Positions 26,294-36,391 of a stretch of DNA of 64,000 bases are shown here, piece after piece. Location of the stretch: assembly GCA_050183765.1 (NCBI GenBank), contig JBFXAZ010000015.1, positions 1 to 64,000 on the forward strand, read 5' to 3'. The stretch comes from JAFAZJ01 sp050183765 (GTDB taxonomy: Bacteria > Pseudomonadota > Alphaproteobacteria > Reyranellales > Reyranellaceae). The translations under genes and the position numbers were made by a program. The notes beneath the pieces are model-generated. The model searched no databases. It was given only the letters and a program-made list of their open reading frames with translations, and was not told the origin of the DNA. Positions within the stretch are counted from its first letter, which is position 1; every line of letters begins with the position of its first letter.

Positions 26294-27301
26294 ATGAAAT
26301 TCCTCGACGAAGCCAAGGTCTTCATCCGCTCCGGCGCCGGCGGGCCCGGCTGCGTCGGCTTCCGGCGCGAGAAGTTCATCGAGTTCGGCGGGCCGGACGG
26401 CGGCGACGGTGGGCGCGGCGGCGACATCGTCGCGGAGTGCGTCGACGGGTTGAACACGCTGATCGACTACCGCTACGCCCAGCATTTCAAGGCCGAGCGC
26501 GGCCAGCACGGCATGGGCCAGAACCGCACCGGCGCCAACGCGCCCGACCTCGTGCTGCGCCTGCCGCGCGGCACCCAGGTGCTGAGCGAGGACAAGGAGA
26601 CCGTGCTGGCCGACCTGACCGAGATCGGCCAGCGCGTCGTGCTGCTCGAGGGCGGCGCCGGCGGCGCCGGCAACACGCGCTACAAATCCTCGATCAACCG
26701 CGCGCCGACCCGCGCCGGCCCCGGCGGCGAGTCGCAGGAGATGTGGATCTGGCTGCGGCTGAAGCTGATCGCCGATGCCGGCCTGATCGGCCTGCCCAAT
26801 GCCGGCAAGAGCACCTTCCTCGCCGCCGTGACCCGCGCCAAGCCCAAGATCGCCGACTACCCGTTCACCACGCTGCACCCGAACCTCGGCGTCGTGCGCA
26901 GCGACGACGCGGAGTTCGTGCTCGCCGACATCCCGGGCCTGATCGAGGGCGCCAGCGAGGGCGCCGGCCTGGGCACGCGCTTCCTCGGCCATGTCGAACG
27001 CTGCGCGGCGCTCCTGCACCTGGTCGACGGCACCCAGGACGACGTCGCCGCCGCCTACCGCACCGTGCGCGCCGAGCTGCGCGCCTATGGCGGCAACCTC
27101 GCGCGCAAGAAGGAGATCGTCGCGCTCAACAAGATCGACGCGCTCTCGCCCGAGGAGATCGAGACCAAGCGCGCCGCACTGGCCCGTGTCTCGCGCAAGA
27201 ACGTGCTGACGATCTCCGGCGCCACCGGCATGGGCATCCCCGACGTGCTGCGTACCCTGCGCAAGCTCGCCGAAGGGCAGCGCCGCAAGGCGGCGGCATG
27301 A
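26294..27301 (+). CDS. obgE: GTPase Obg/CgtA
   Basis: A 335-residue GTPase that assists 50S subunit assembly. The Gly-rich OBG domain occupies residues 1-155 (GGPGCVGFRREKF, GGDGGRGGDI). The G domain follows, with P-loop GLPNAGKST, switch region YPFTTLHPNLG, DIPGLIEGAS (G3) and NKID (G4). The C-terminal OCT extension of some relatives is absent, which is normal for this lineage. Synteny rplU-rpmA-obgE-proB is typical. Confidence 0.97.
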   Translation: MKFLDEAKVFIRSGAGGPGCVGFRREKFIEFGGPDGGDGGRGGDIVAECVDGLNTLIDYRYAQHFKAERGQHGMGQNRTGANAPDLVLRLPRGTQVLSEDKETVLADLTEIGQRVVLLEGGAGGAGNTRYKSSINRAPTRAGPGGESQEMWIWLRLKLIADAGLIGLPNAGKSTFLAAVTRAKPKIADYPFTTLHPNLGVVRSDDAEFVLADIPGLIEGASEGAGLGTRFLGHVERCAALLHLVDGTQDDVAAAYRTVRAELRAYGGNLARKKEIVALNKIDALSPEEIETKRAALARVSRKNVLTISGATGMGIPDVLRTLRKLAEGQRRKAAA

Positions 27302-27310
27302 GCGCTGTTC

Positions 27311-27412
27311 GTCGTCCTGAGCGCGGCGAAGGACCTCGCGGTATTGCGGCCATACATCAGTGCGGTGAACGATCGCACCACCGCGAGGTCCTTCGCTGCG
27401 CTCAGGACGACG
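27311..27412. repeat. Palindromic repeat family R3, copy between obgE and proB
   Basis: Near-perfect 32-bp inverted arms (gtcgtcctgagcgcggcgaa... and its inverse) are separated by about 37 bp. The right arm ends beside the GGGAG that serves as proB's ribosome-binding site. Two further copies lie at 30324-30425 and (degenerate) 21207-21305. Confidence 0.85.
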
Positions 27413-27422
27413 GGAGTGCCAT

Positions 27423-28556
27423 ATGACCGCCCGCGCCGGCGACAAGCGGCTGGCCGGTGCGAAGCGCGTCGTGCTGAAAATCGGCTCGTCGTTGATCGTC
27501 GACGAATCCAGCGGCGTGGTGCGCCGCGAGTGGCTGGATGCATTGGCGGACGACATCGCGAGGCTGCGCGAAGCCGGCGCCGAGATCGTCGTCGTCTCCT
27601 CCGGCGCGATCCGGCTCGGCCGGGCACGACTCGGCCTGGCGCGCGGCGCGCTCAGGCTGGAGCAGAAGCAGGCCGCCGCCGCGGTGGGGCAGATCGGCCT
27701 GGCGCAGGCCTGGCAGCAGACTCTGGCGCGTCACGACATCGTCGCCGGTCAATTGCTGCTGACGCTGGAGGACAGCGAGGCGCGCGAGCGCTACCTCAAC
27801 GCGCGCCACACCACGACCGTGCTGCTCGAGCAGCGCGCGGTCCCGGTGATCAACGAGAACGACACCGTGGCCACCGCCGAGATCCGCTTCGGCGACAACG
27901 ACCGGCTCGCCGCGCGCGTCGCCGAGATGACCAGCGCAGACACGCTGGTGCTGTTCTCCGACATCGACGGCCTCTACAGCGCCGATCCACGCCGCGATCC
28001 CGAGGCCGCGTTCATCGCCGAGGTGCGCCGCATCACGCCGGAGATCGAGGCGATGGCCGGCGTGGCGCAGAACGAGCTCAGCAACGGCGGCATGGTGACC
28101 AAGCTGATGGCCGCGCGCATCGCCATGGCCGCGGGCTGCCGCATGGCGATCGTCGATGGCGGCAGGCTGAACCCGCTCGCCGCCCTGCTCGACGGCAGCG
28201 CGCGCTGCACCTGGTTCCTGCCCGCCGCCACGCCGCAGACCGCGCGCAAGCGCTGGATCGGCGGCACGCTGAAGCCGGCCGGCACGCTCACCGTCGACGA
28301 CGGCGCGGCCAGGGCGCTGAACGCCGGCAAGAGCCTGCTGCCGGCCGGCGTGGTGTCGGTCGACGGCGATTTCGCCGCCGGCGCGCCGGTGCTGGTGCGC
28401 GACCGCGCCGGCCGCACGCTGGCACGCGGGCTGGTCGCCTATGCCGCCGAGGACGCCCGCCGCATCGCCGGCCACAAGAGCGCCGAGATCGAGAAGGCGC
28501 TGGGCTGGCGCGGCGCCGACGAGCTGATCCATCGCGACGACCTGGCGATGGAATAA
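27423..28556 (+). CDS. proB: Glutamate 5-kinase
   Basis: A 377-residue first enzyme of proline synthesis, making gamma-glutamyl phosphate from glutamate and ATP. The amino-acid-kinase domain spans residues 15-265, with VLKIGSSLIV, SSGAIRLGR, INENDTVAT and SDIDGLYSADPR. A C-terminal PUA domain (about 285-365) is present, as in most bacterial ProB proteins. It starts at an ATG just after repeat R3. Its partner proA lies 7.8 kb away instead of next door, separated by an accessory insert. Confidence 0.97.
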   Translation: MTARAGDKRLAGAKRVVLKIGSSLIVDESSGVVRREWLDALADDIARLREAGAEIVVVSSGAIRLGRARLGLARGALRLEQKQAAAAVGQIGLAQAWQQTLARHDIVAGQLLLTLEDSEARERYLNARHTTTVLLEQRAVPVINENDTVATAEIRFGDNDRLAARVAEMTSADTLVLFSDIDGLYSADPRRDPEAAFIAEVRRITPEIEAMAGVAQNELSNGGMVTKLMAARIAMAAGCRMAIVDGGRLNPLAALLDGSARCTWFLPAATPQTARKRWIGGTLKPAGTLTVDDGAARALNAGKSLLPAGVVSVDGDFAAGAPVLVRDRAGRTLARGLVAYAAEDARRIAGHKSAEIEKALGWRGADELIHRDDLAME

Positions 28557-28699
28557 GGTTCCACTTCCCCGAACCTCTGGCGCGCCGCTTGCGAGTCTGG
28601 CGTGCGGCGCCGTCCATGGACAGCGCCCCCGAAGGCTCGCCATACTGCGCCGCTTGCGGTCGGCGCGAGGGTGCGTCGCCTGCGGTGGGGGAGCTTTTC

Positions 28700-30307
28700 A
28701 TGCGGATGATATTCACTTCGCGTCTCGTGCGCGCCGCTTTGGCCGGCGCCGCGCTGGCGCTGGCCGCGCCATCGGGCATCTCGCTGGCGCAGGAGAAGGT
28801 GCTGAAGGCGGTGATGCACGCCGATGTGCGCGTCATCGACCCGATCTGGACGACCCAGACCATCGCCAACATCCACGGCATGCTGGTCTACGACACCCTG
28901 TTCGGCAACGACGTCAACATGGTGCCCAAGCCGCAGATGGTCGGCAAATACGACGTCAGCGCCGACAAGCTGACCTACACCTTCACCCTGCGCGACGGGC
29001 TGAAGTTCAGCGACGGCTCGGCGGTGACGACCAAGGACGTGATCGCCTCGCTGCGACGCTGGGGCAAGAAGGACGGCGTCGGCATCCGGCTGTTCTCCTT
29101 CGTCAGCGCGCTCGACGCGGTCGACGACAAGACCTTCAAGATGGTCCTCACCAAGCCCTACGGCATGGTGCTGGAGTCGCTGGGCAAGACCAATTCCTCG
29201 GTCGCGATCATCATGCGCGAGAAGGAGGCGATGACCGAGCCCAACGTCCAGGTGAAGGAGTCGGTCGGCTCGGGCCCCTACATGATGCTGAAGGACCAGT
29301 GGGTGCCCGGCAGCAAGGCGGTCTACATCAAGAACCCGCACTACGTGCCGCGTCCCGGCAACGAGCCGCCGTCGTCGTTCTCCGGCAGCAAGATCGCCGG
29401 CGTCGATCGCATCGAGCTGGTATGGATCGCCGATTCGCAGACCGCCATGTCGGCGCTGATCAACGGCGAGATCGACTTCTACGAGAACCCCGGCATCGAC
29501 TTCCTGCCCATCCTGTCCAAGGCCAAGGGCGTGAAGCTGATGAAGACCGGCACGCTCGACAGCACGCACGGCATGATCCGGCTCAACCACCTGCATCCGC
29601 CGTTCAACAACGTCAAGGCGCGGCAGGCGATGTACCACCTGATCAACCAGGAGGACTTCCTGCGCGCCATCGTCGGCGACCCCGAGTACTACCGGGTGTG
29701 CCACGGGCTGATCACCTGCGGCTCGCCGCTGGCCAATGACGGCGGCAGCGCCATGCTCAAGGACTACAATCCCAAGAAGGCGCTGCAGCTCCTGAAAGAG
29801 GCGGGCTACAAGGGCGAGCCGATCACCATCCTCGCCGCCACCGACCACAACACCATCACGCCGGCCACCCAGGTGCTGATCCAGGCGATGCGGGAGGCCG
29901 GCATCAACCTCGACGTCCAGTCGATGGACTGGGGCTCGGTGGTCTCGCGCCGCGCCAAGAAGGAGCCGCCGGCACAGGGCGGCTGGAACATCTTCGTCAC
30001 CACGACCGGCGGCGTCGGCTCGTCCAATCCCGTGCTGCACACCTGGCTGGGCGCGGCATGCGACAAGGGCCTGTTCGGCTGGCCCTGCGACGCCAAGATC
30101 GAGGAGATGCGCAACGCGTTCGCGTTTGCCCAGACGCTGGAGGAGAAGAAGAAGATCGCGCGCGAGCTGCAGACGCGGGCGATCGAGCAGGTGCTCTACA
30201 TCCCCTTCGGCCAGTGGAGCACGCCGCTGGCCTACCGCGCCGACCGCATCGAGGGCATCGTGCCCAACACCGGTCTCGCCGTGCTCTGGGGAATCCGGAA
30301 GAAGTAG
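28700..30307 (+). CDS. Peptide/dipeptide ABC transporter substrate-binding protein (family 5)
   Basis: A 535-residue periplasmic protein of the DppA/OppA type. A Sec signal peptide (MRMIFTSRLVRAALAGAALALAAP, cut after the SLAQ region near residue 31) is followed by the family core: IDPIWTTQTIANIHGMLVYD, SADKLTYTFTLRDGLKFSDG and FNNVKARQAMYHLINQEDF. The ATG at 28700 has GGGGAG just upstream. It starts a five-gene peptide importer (binding protein, two permeases, two ATPases), but a repeat element separates it from the first permease. The substrate may be a peptide or another amphipathic compound. Confidence 0.92.
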   Translation: MRMIFTSRLVRAALAGAALALAAPSGISLAQEKVLKAVMHADVRVIDPIWTTQTIANIHGMLVYDTLFGNDVNMVPKPQMVGKYDVSADKLTYTFTLRDGLKFSDGSAVTTKDVIASLRRWGKKDGVGIRLFSFVSALDAVDDKTFKMVLTKPYGMVLESLGKTNSSVAIIMREKEAMTEPNVQVKESVGSGPYMMLKDQWVPGSKAVYIKNPHYVPRPGNEPPSSFSGSKIAGVDRIELVWIADSQTAMSALINGEIDFYENPGIDFLPILSKAKGVKLMKTGTLDSTHGMIRLNHLHPPFNNVKARQAMYHLINQEDFLRAIVGDPEYYRVCHGLITCGSPLANDGGSAMLKDYNPKKALQLLKEAGYKGEPITILAATDHNTITPATQVLIQAMREAGINLDVQSMDWGSVVSRRAKKEPPAQGGWNIFVTTTGGVGSSNPVLHTWLGAACDKGLFGWPCDAKIEEMRNAFAFAQTLEEKKKIARELQTRAIEQVLYIPFGQWSTPLAYRADRIEGIVPNTGLAVLWGIRKK

Positions 30308-30323
30308 ACGCTCGTGAGAAACC

Positions 30324-30425
30324 GTCGTCCTGAGCGCAGCGAAGGACCTCGCGGTACCGCGGACACAGTGACGTATTGTGTCCGCGCCACACCACCGCCG
30401 GGTCCTTCGCGATGCTCAGGACGAC
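30324..30425. repeat. Palindromic repeat family R3, copy inside the peptide transporter operon
   Basis: Inverted arms gtcgtcctgagcgcagcgaa... and its inverse enclose about 37 bp that contain a further small palindrome (ggacacag...ctgtgtcc-like). It lies between the binding-protein gene and the first permease gene. Its strong fold could tune the excess of binding protein over permease. Confidence 0.85.
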
Positions 30426-30440
30426 ATCTGAGCCCGTAGC

Positions 30441-31382
30441 ATGACCGCGTACATCATCCGCCGCCTGTTCGCGACCCTGCCGGTCATGGCGGTGGTCACG
30501 ATCTTCGTCTTCTTCCTGCTGCGTCTTGCGCCGGGCGATCCGGCGGCGATCATCGCCGGCGACGACGCCACCGCCGCCGATCTCGAGGCGGTGCGCATCA
30601 AGCTCGGCCTGCACCTGCCGATCTACGAGCAGTTCGGCCTGTGGCTCTGGCGCCTGGTCCAGGGCGATCTCGGCGTCTCGATCTTCTCCAACCTGCCGGT
30701 GACGCGGCTGATCGCGCAGCGCGTCGAGCCAACCGTGGCGCTCACGCTGTCGACATTGTTCGTCGCCGTGGCGCTGGCCATCCCGGTCGGTGTGATCGCC
30801 GCGTGGCAGGCGCGCAAGCTGGCCGACCGCGCCGTGATGGTCTTCGCCGTGCTGGGCTTCGCCATCCCCGGCTTCCTCGCGGCGTATGTGCTGATCTGGG
30901 TCTTCGCCGTGAAGCTCCAGCTCCTGCCGGTGCAGGGCTACAGGCCGATCGGCGAGGGCTTCTGGCCTTTCGTCGAAAGCCTGATCCTGCCCTCGATCGC
31001 GCTGGGCGTGACCTACATGGCCCTGATCGCGCGCATCACGCGCGCCTCGATGCTCGAGGTTCTGTCGCAGGACTACATCCGCACCGCCAATTCCAAGGGC
31101 CTGGCGACCAGGCGCGTGCTGCTGCTGCACGCGCTGAAGAACGCCGCCGTGCCCATCGTCACGGTGATCGGCATCGGCATCGCGTTGCTGATCTCGGGCG
31201 TGGTGATCACCGAGACGGTGTTCAACATTCCGGGCCTGGGCCGGCTCACCGTCGATGCCGTGCTCAAGCACGACTATCCCATCGTGCAGGGCCTGATCAT
31301 GGTGTTCGCCGCGGCCAAGGTGCTGGTCAACCTGATGATCGACATCTCCTACGCCTTCCTCGACCCGCGCATCCGGTACTGA
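30441..31382 (+). CDS. Peptide ABC transporter permease, DppB type
   Basis: A 313-residue inner-membrane subunit with six hydrophobic segments. MTAYIIRRLFATLPVMAVVT is the classic DppB/OppB N-terminus, and LRLAPGDPA follows. The EAA loop reads YIRTANSKGLATRRVLLLHALKNA, and the C-terminus FLDPRIRY is standard. It is followed by the second permease with a 2-bp gap. Confidence 0.94.
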   Translation: MTAYIIRRLFATLPVMAVVTIFVFFLLRLAPGDPAAIIAGDDATAADLEAVRIKLGLHLPIYEQFGLWLWRLVQGDLGVSIFSNLPVTRLIAQRVEPTVALTLSTLFVAVALAIPVGVIAAWQARKLADRAVMVFAVLGFAIPGFLAAYVLIWVFAVKLQLLPVQGYRPIGEGFWPFVESLILPSIALGVTYMALIARITRASMLEVLSQDYIRTANSKGLATRRVLLLHALKNAAVPIVTVIGIGIALLISGVVITETVFNIPGLGRLTVDAVLKHDYPIVQGLIMVFAAAKVLVNLMIDISYAFLDPRIRY

Positions 31383-31384
31383 GC

Positions 31385-32271
31385 ATGGTCGCCGTCCCCT
31401 CCGACGCCGCGCTGGCGTCCGCCGACGAGGCGCCGCCGTCGCTGGCCAGGCGCATCTGGACGCCGATCCGGCGCAATCCCACGATCTTCGCCGGCGCCGT
31501 GCTGCTGACGATCCTGGTCAGCCTCGCAATCCTCGCGCCGTGGATCAGCGCCGATCCGCTGAAGCAGAACACCATAAACCGCCTGCGCGAGCCCTCGGCG
31601 CGCTTCTGGTTCGGCACCGACCAGTTCGGGCGCGACATCTTCGCCCGCACCTTGCACGGCGCGCGCGTCTCGCTGGTGGTCGGCATCACCGTGGCGGCGT
31701 TCTCGGCTGCGATCGGCCTCGCGCTCGGCATCCTCTGCGGGTACTTCCGCCGCGTCGACGCCATCGTCATGCGCGTCATGGACGGCATCATGGCGATCCC
31801 CTCGATCCTGCTGGCGATCGCGCTGATCACCCTCACCAGACCGGGTCTGTTCATCGTCATCATCGCCATCGTCATTCCCGAGGTGCCGCGCGTCGTGCGT
31901 GTCGTGCGCTCCGTCGTGCTGAGCATCCGCGCCCAGCCCTACATCGAGAGCGCCATCGCCGGCGGCACGCGCGGCTTCAAGCTGCTGGCGCGCCACATCC
32001 TGCCCAACACGCTGGCGCCGCTGATCGTGCAGGCGACCTTCATCTGCGCCGCCGGCATGCTGATCGAGGCCGGCCTGTCCTTCCTCGGCGCCGGCGTGCC
32101 GCTGGAGATCCCGAGCTGGGGCAACATCATCGCCCAGGGCCGCAGCTTCTTCCTGCGCGCGCCCTGGTGCATCTTCATCCCGGGCGCCTTCCTCGCGCTG
32201 ACCGTGCTGGCGGTGAACCTGCTGGGCGACGGCCTGCGCGACCGGCTCGACCCGCGGCTGGCGAGGCGCAT

Positions 32272-32275
<4 letters not shown>
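31385..32275 (+). CDS. Peptide ABC transporter permease, DppC type
   Basis: A 296-residue inner-membrane subunit. An N-terminal cytoplasmic tail leads into the first helix (NPTIFAGAVLLTILVSLAIL). FWFGTDQFGRDIFARTLHGAR is the DppC/OppC signature, and the EAA loop YIESAIAGGTRGFKLLARHILPN couples to the ATPases. It overlaps the following ATPase gene by 4 bp (GTGA). Confidence 0.94.
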
Positions 32276-33273
<998 letters not shown>

Positions 33274-33288
33274 GCGCGATCGTTCTTC

Positions 33289-33441
33289 CCTTCTCCCCGC
33301 GTAGGCGTGGAGAAGGTGCCCGAAGGGCGGATGAGGGGCTTCCTCAACGCCTCAACAACGACAATGCTCGATCCAGCGCCGCAAAGCCCCTCATCCGCCT
33401 CGCTGCGCTCGGCACCTTCTCCCCGCCTGCGCTGGGAGAAG
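33289..33441. repeat. Palindromic intergenic repeat, family R4
   Basis: A complex inverted repeat: each end is a hairpin (cttctccccgc...agaagg) and the inner arms gcggatgaggggc and gcccctcatccgc pair across about 50 bp. Its purine-rich right end (gggagaaggag) provides the ribosome-binding site for the following ATPase gene. Confidence 0.8.
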
Positions 33442-33451
33442 GAGATCAGCC

Positions 33452-34465
33452 ATGAGCGACGCTCCCAGCCTGGAAGTGCGCGACCTGGTCAAGCACTTCC
33501 CGATTCACAGCGGCCTGCTGCAGCGGCGCACCGGCGCCGTGAAGGCGGTCGACGGCGTGAGCTTCGCGATCCGCCGCGGCGAGACGCTGGGACTGGTGGG
33601 CGAGTCCGGTTGCGGCAAGTCGACCGTCGGCAAGGCCGTGCTGAAGCTGGTCGAGCCGACCTCCGGCCAGATCCTGCTCGACGGCGAGGACGTCACGCAT
33701 CTGCCGCCCGGCCGCATGTGGCATCACCGGCGGCGCATCCAGACGGTGTTCCAGGACCCCTACTCCTCGATGAATCCGCGCCTGAAGGTCGGCACCATCG
33801 TCGGCGAGCCGCTGGAAAACTTCGGCATCGCCTCAGGCAAGGAGAAGGACGAGCGCGTCGCGCAGCTGTTGCAGCGCGTCGGCATGCGGCCCGACGCGAT
33901 GAACCGTTTCACCCACGAATTCTCGGGCGGCCAGCGCCAGCGGCTGGGCATCGCCAAGGCGCTGGCGGTGAACCCCGACGTGATCGTCGCCGACGAGCCG
34001 GTCTCGGCGCTCGACGTCTCGGTGCAGGCGCAGGTGCTGAACCTGCTGATCGACCTGCAGGACGAGTACCAGCTCGCCTACCTGTTCATCAGCCACGACC
34101 TGGCGGTGATGCGCCACATCAGCCACCGCATCGCCGTGATGTATCTCGGCCGCATCGTCGAGCTGACCGACAAGCGCACCTTGTTCTCGATGCCGATGCA
34201 TCCCTACACCGAGGCGCTGCTCTCGGCCGCTCCGGTGCCGGACCCGTCGAAGAAGAAGGCGCGGCGCATCATCGTGCAGGGCGACGTGCCCAGCCCGGCC
34301 AAGCCGCCGCCGGGCTGCCACTTCCACACCCGCTGCCCCTACGCCTTGCCCAAGTGCAAGGTCGAGGTACCGCCGCTGATCGAGGTGGCTGAGGGCCATC
34401 ACGTCGCCTGCCTGCGGCGTCCGGTGGGCGCCTCGCCAGAGCCGCTCGGCGTCACCGCGGCCTGA
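33452..34465 (+). CDS. Peptide ABC transporter ATP-binding protein, DppF type
   Basis: A 337-residue ATPase, last gene of the peptide importer. Walker A GESGCGKST is near residue 51, VFQDPYSSMNPRLKVG is the Q-loop region, FSGGQRQRLGIAKAL the signature and VIVADEPVSALD Walker B. The C-terminal extension includes CHFHTRCPYALPKC, equivalent to the Cys cluster of DppD. Its start uses the AGAAGGAG at the end of repeat R4. The 3' end overlaps the convergent HxlR-type gene by 14 bp. Confidence 0.93.
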   Translation: MSDAPSLEVRDLVKHFPIHSGLLQRRTGAVKAVDGVSFAIRRGETLGLVGESGCGKSTVGKAVLKLVEPTSGQILLDGEDVTHLPPGRMWHHRRRIQTVFQDPYSSMNPRLKVGTIVGEPLENFGIASGKEKDERVAQLLQRVGMRPDAMNRFTHEFSGGQRQRLGIAKALAVNPDVIVADEPVSALDVSVQAQVLNLLIDLQDEYQLAYLFISHDLAVMRHISHRIAVMYLGRIVELTDKRTLFSMPMHPYTEALLSAAPVPDPSKKKARRIIVQGDVPSPAKPPPGCHFHTRCPYALPKCKVEVPPLIEVAEGHHVACLRRPVGASPEPLGVTAA

Positions 34466-35000
34466 ATCGCTTCTCCAGCAGCGCGCGAATCTTCTCGTCC
34501 GCGCCGCGACCCGGGCGGGCGACGATGTCGCGCGGCCGCAGCGTCCGGCCGTCGGCGTCGGTGACGGCGACGCGGCGCACCCGACGGCGCGTGCGCTTGT
34601 CGACGAAGACGATGCGCGCGCCCCCGGGACTCGCCGCGAACCGCTCGCCCCAATCCGTCAGCGCGATCAGCACGGGATAGAGCGCGCTGCCCTTCTCCGT
34701 CAGCCGATACTCGAAGGCGCGGCCGTCGTCCCTGGCCCGTGTCTTCTTCAGAATGCCCGATCGCGTGAGCTTCGCCAGCCGTGCCGCCAGCACGTTCGAG
34801 GCGATGCCCAGGTGATCGTGGAAGTCGTCGAAGCGCGACATGCCGCAGAACGCATTGCGCAGGATCAGCATGGTCCACCATTCGCCGACCTGCTCCAGGG
34901 TCTGGGCGATGGCGCAGTTCATGGCGGCGAAGGACGATCTCGGCACGGCACCCCCGTCCGCGGTTGCGGCCACGACAGTAGGCAATGTAGCTTGCTTCAT
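34452..35000 (-). CDS. HxlR-type winged-helix transcriptional regulator
   Basis: A 182-residue regulator. The HxlR winged helix lies at about residues 25-120, with the conserved opening CAIAQTLEQVGEWWTMLILR, the segment FCGMSRFDDFHDHLGIASNVL and the wing YRLTEKGSALYPVL. The C-terminal 60 residues, rich in Arg, are an extension beyond the usual HxlR length. It is divergent from the GFA gene with only 22 bp between the starts. I chose the ATG at 35000; an ATG at 35024 would overlap the neighbour's start. It likely controls the GFA gene and itself through the palindrome at 34988-35008. Confidence 0.87.
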   Translation of the reverse strand: MKQATLPTVVAATADGGAVPRSSFAAMNCAIAQTLEQVGEWWTMLILRNAFCGMSRFDDFHDHLGIASNVLAARLAKLTRSGILKKTRARDDGRAFEYRLTEKGSALYPVLIALTDWGERFAASPGGARIVFVDKRTRRRVRRVAVTDADGRTLRPRDIVARPGRGADEKIRALLEKRFRPR

Positions 35001-35008
35001 GCAATCTA
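34988..35008. promoter_or_regulatory. Imperfect palindrome, probable HxlR operator
   Basis: tagcttgc and gcaatcta (7 of 8 positions complementary) flank a 5-bp centre. The element covers the regulator's own start codon and the space upstream of the divergent GFA gene, including a TATATT at 35007-35012 that may be its -10 box. Confidence 0.5.
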
Positions 35009-35022
35009 TATTGGAGAGTGAC

Positions 35023-35436
35023 ATGAGCATGCGCGTCACGGGCGGTTGCGCCTGCGGCAAGGTCCGCTATGCAGCCGACGCCCGGCCGATCACGGCGCTC
35101 TACTGCCAGTGCCGCGACTGTCAGTACGACAGCGGTGGCGGGCATTCCTGCCATGTGATGCTGCCGCAGGCCGCGCTCGACGTGAGCGGCGCGCTGACGT
35201 CGTACTGGTCCAGCGCCGACAGCGGCAACGCGGTATGCCGGCAGTTCTGCCCGGTCTGCGGCTCGCCGATCACCTACGGTTCGGCCGCGTTCCCCGGCAG
35301 CATCTTCGTCACCGCTGGCAGCCTCGATGATCCTCGTCTGTTCGTGCCGGTCATGGTCGTCTTCACCCAGAGCGCCGCGCCTTGGGATGTCATCGATCCC
35401 GGCCTGCGGCGCTTCTCCGGGATGCCGCCGAGCTAA
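35023..35436 (+). CDS. GFA-family (glutathione-dependent formaldehyde-activating enzyme-like) zinc protein
   Basis: A 137-residue GFA/CENP-V-type protein. The zinc ligands appear as CACGKV (residues 8-13), YCQCRDC and CPVCGSP. These form the beta-fold with two zinc sites known from Gfa, which has been proposed to help glutathione react with formaldehyde; other members have other small-molecule roles. The start is the ATG at 35023, with TTGGAGAG upstream. It is divergent from an HxlR regulator, which often senses electrophiles. Confidence 0.88.
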   Translation: MSMRVTGGCACGKVRYAADARPITALYCQCRDCQYDSGGGHSCHVMLPQAALDVSGALTSYWSSADSGNAVCRQFCPVCGSPITYGSAAFPGSIFVTAGSLDDPRLFVPVMVVFTQSAAPWDVIDPGLRRFSGMPPS

Positions 35437-36272
35437 AGCTGCAGACGGCCCTCGATGCAGGTGACGGTTCGGCCGCCGATCCAGATATCTTCTCCAGCGC
35501 GCTCGACATGCACGCGGCCGGCGCGGCCCAGCACCGTGCCTTGGCTCGCGACGTAGCTCGGCGGAGCCAGACCGGCGCCGATCAGCCATTGCGCCACGCC
35601 GGCGTTCAGGCTGCCGGTCACCGGATCCTCGGTCGAGCGGCTGGGCACGAAAGCCCGCAGCTCGAACTGCGCGTCGCCGCCGTCGGCGCTGGCATCCCAG
35701 GGCCCGACGACACCAGGCTTCAGGTCGGCCATGGCGGCATGGTCGGGACGCAGGGCCAGCACGGCCGCGCGGCTTTCGAGCATCACGCCGATCCAGCCCG
35801 GCCCGTTGTCGCACCATTGCGACGCCTTGATGGCGCCGCGCTCGATGCGCAGGCCCGCGGCGATGCGCGCCAGGGTGACCTCGTCGACCGCGCCAGACCT
35901 GCGCAGCGGCGGCGCGGCGAATGCCAGCCGGTCGGCGTCACGCTTGATGCGGATCAGCCCGGCGGCGCATTCCTGCACGATGTGGCCGCCCTTGGGCCTG
36001 TTGCCCGCGTTGAGCCAAACCTGGCAGCTGCCCAGGGTGGGATGGCCGGCGAAGGGCAGCTCGCGCTCGGGCGTGAAGATGCGCACCCGGTAGTCGGCAC
36101 CCGCCTGCGTCGGCGTCAGCAGGAAGGTGGTCTCGCTGAGATTTGTCCAGTTGGCGAAGGCCGCCATCGCCGCGTCGCTCAGCCCGTCGGCGCCGACCAC
36201 CACGGCCAGCGGATTGCCCTTGAGCGGCGCGGAGGCGAAGACGTCGACCTGCTGGAAGGCATACGAAGGCAT
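35433..36272 (-). CDS. PhzF-family isomerase/epimerase-like protein
   Basis: A 279-residue protein with the two-domain diaminopimelate-epimerase-like fold of PhzF. The N-terminus QQVDVFASAPLKGNPLAVVV and the motif NLSETTFLL, containing the catalytic Glu, are characteristic, as is FTPERELPFAGHPTLGS. The C-terminal mirror motif DPVTGSLNAGVAQWL is intact. Members isomerise diverse small molecules, and the substrate here is unknown. The ATG at 36272 begins exactly where the family does. It overlaps the end of the GFA gene by 4 bp, convergently. Confidence 0.92.
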   Translation of the reverse strand: MPSYAFQQVDVFASAPLKGNPLAVVVGADGLSDAAMAAFANWTNLSETTFLLTPTQAGADYRVRIFTPERELPFAGHPTLGSCQVWLNAGNRPKGGHIVQECAAGLIRIKRDADRLAFAAPPLRRSGAVDEVTLARIAAGLRIERGAIKASQWCDNGPGWIGVMLESRAAVLALRPDHAAMADLKPGVVGPWDASADGGDAQFELRAFVPSRSTEDPVTGSLNAGVAQWLIGAGLAPPSYVASQGTVLGRAGRVHVERAGEDIWIGGRTVTCIEGRLQL

Positions 36273-36391
36273 CGGCTTGTCAGCTCCCTGAATCCATCGG
36301 GATATTGTGGCCATCGGACGTGCTGGAACAGACCGGCAACTTGTCCCTGATGTCGGCGCACCATATAAGGGCCGCCTGAGGGACATCAGGC

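Noticed and set aside
27344..30307. One 987-codon frame appearing to join a kinase-region peptide to the peptide-binding protein
   Set aside because: Its first part is a wrong-frame reading of proB; the true binding protein begins with its signal peptide at 28700.
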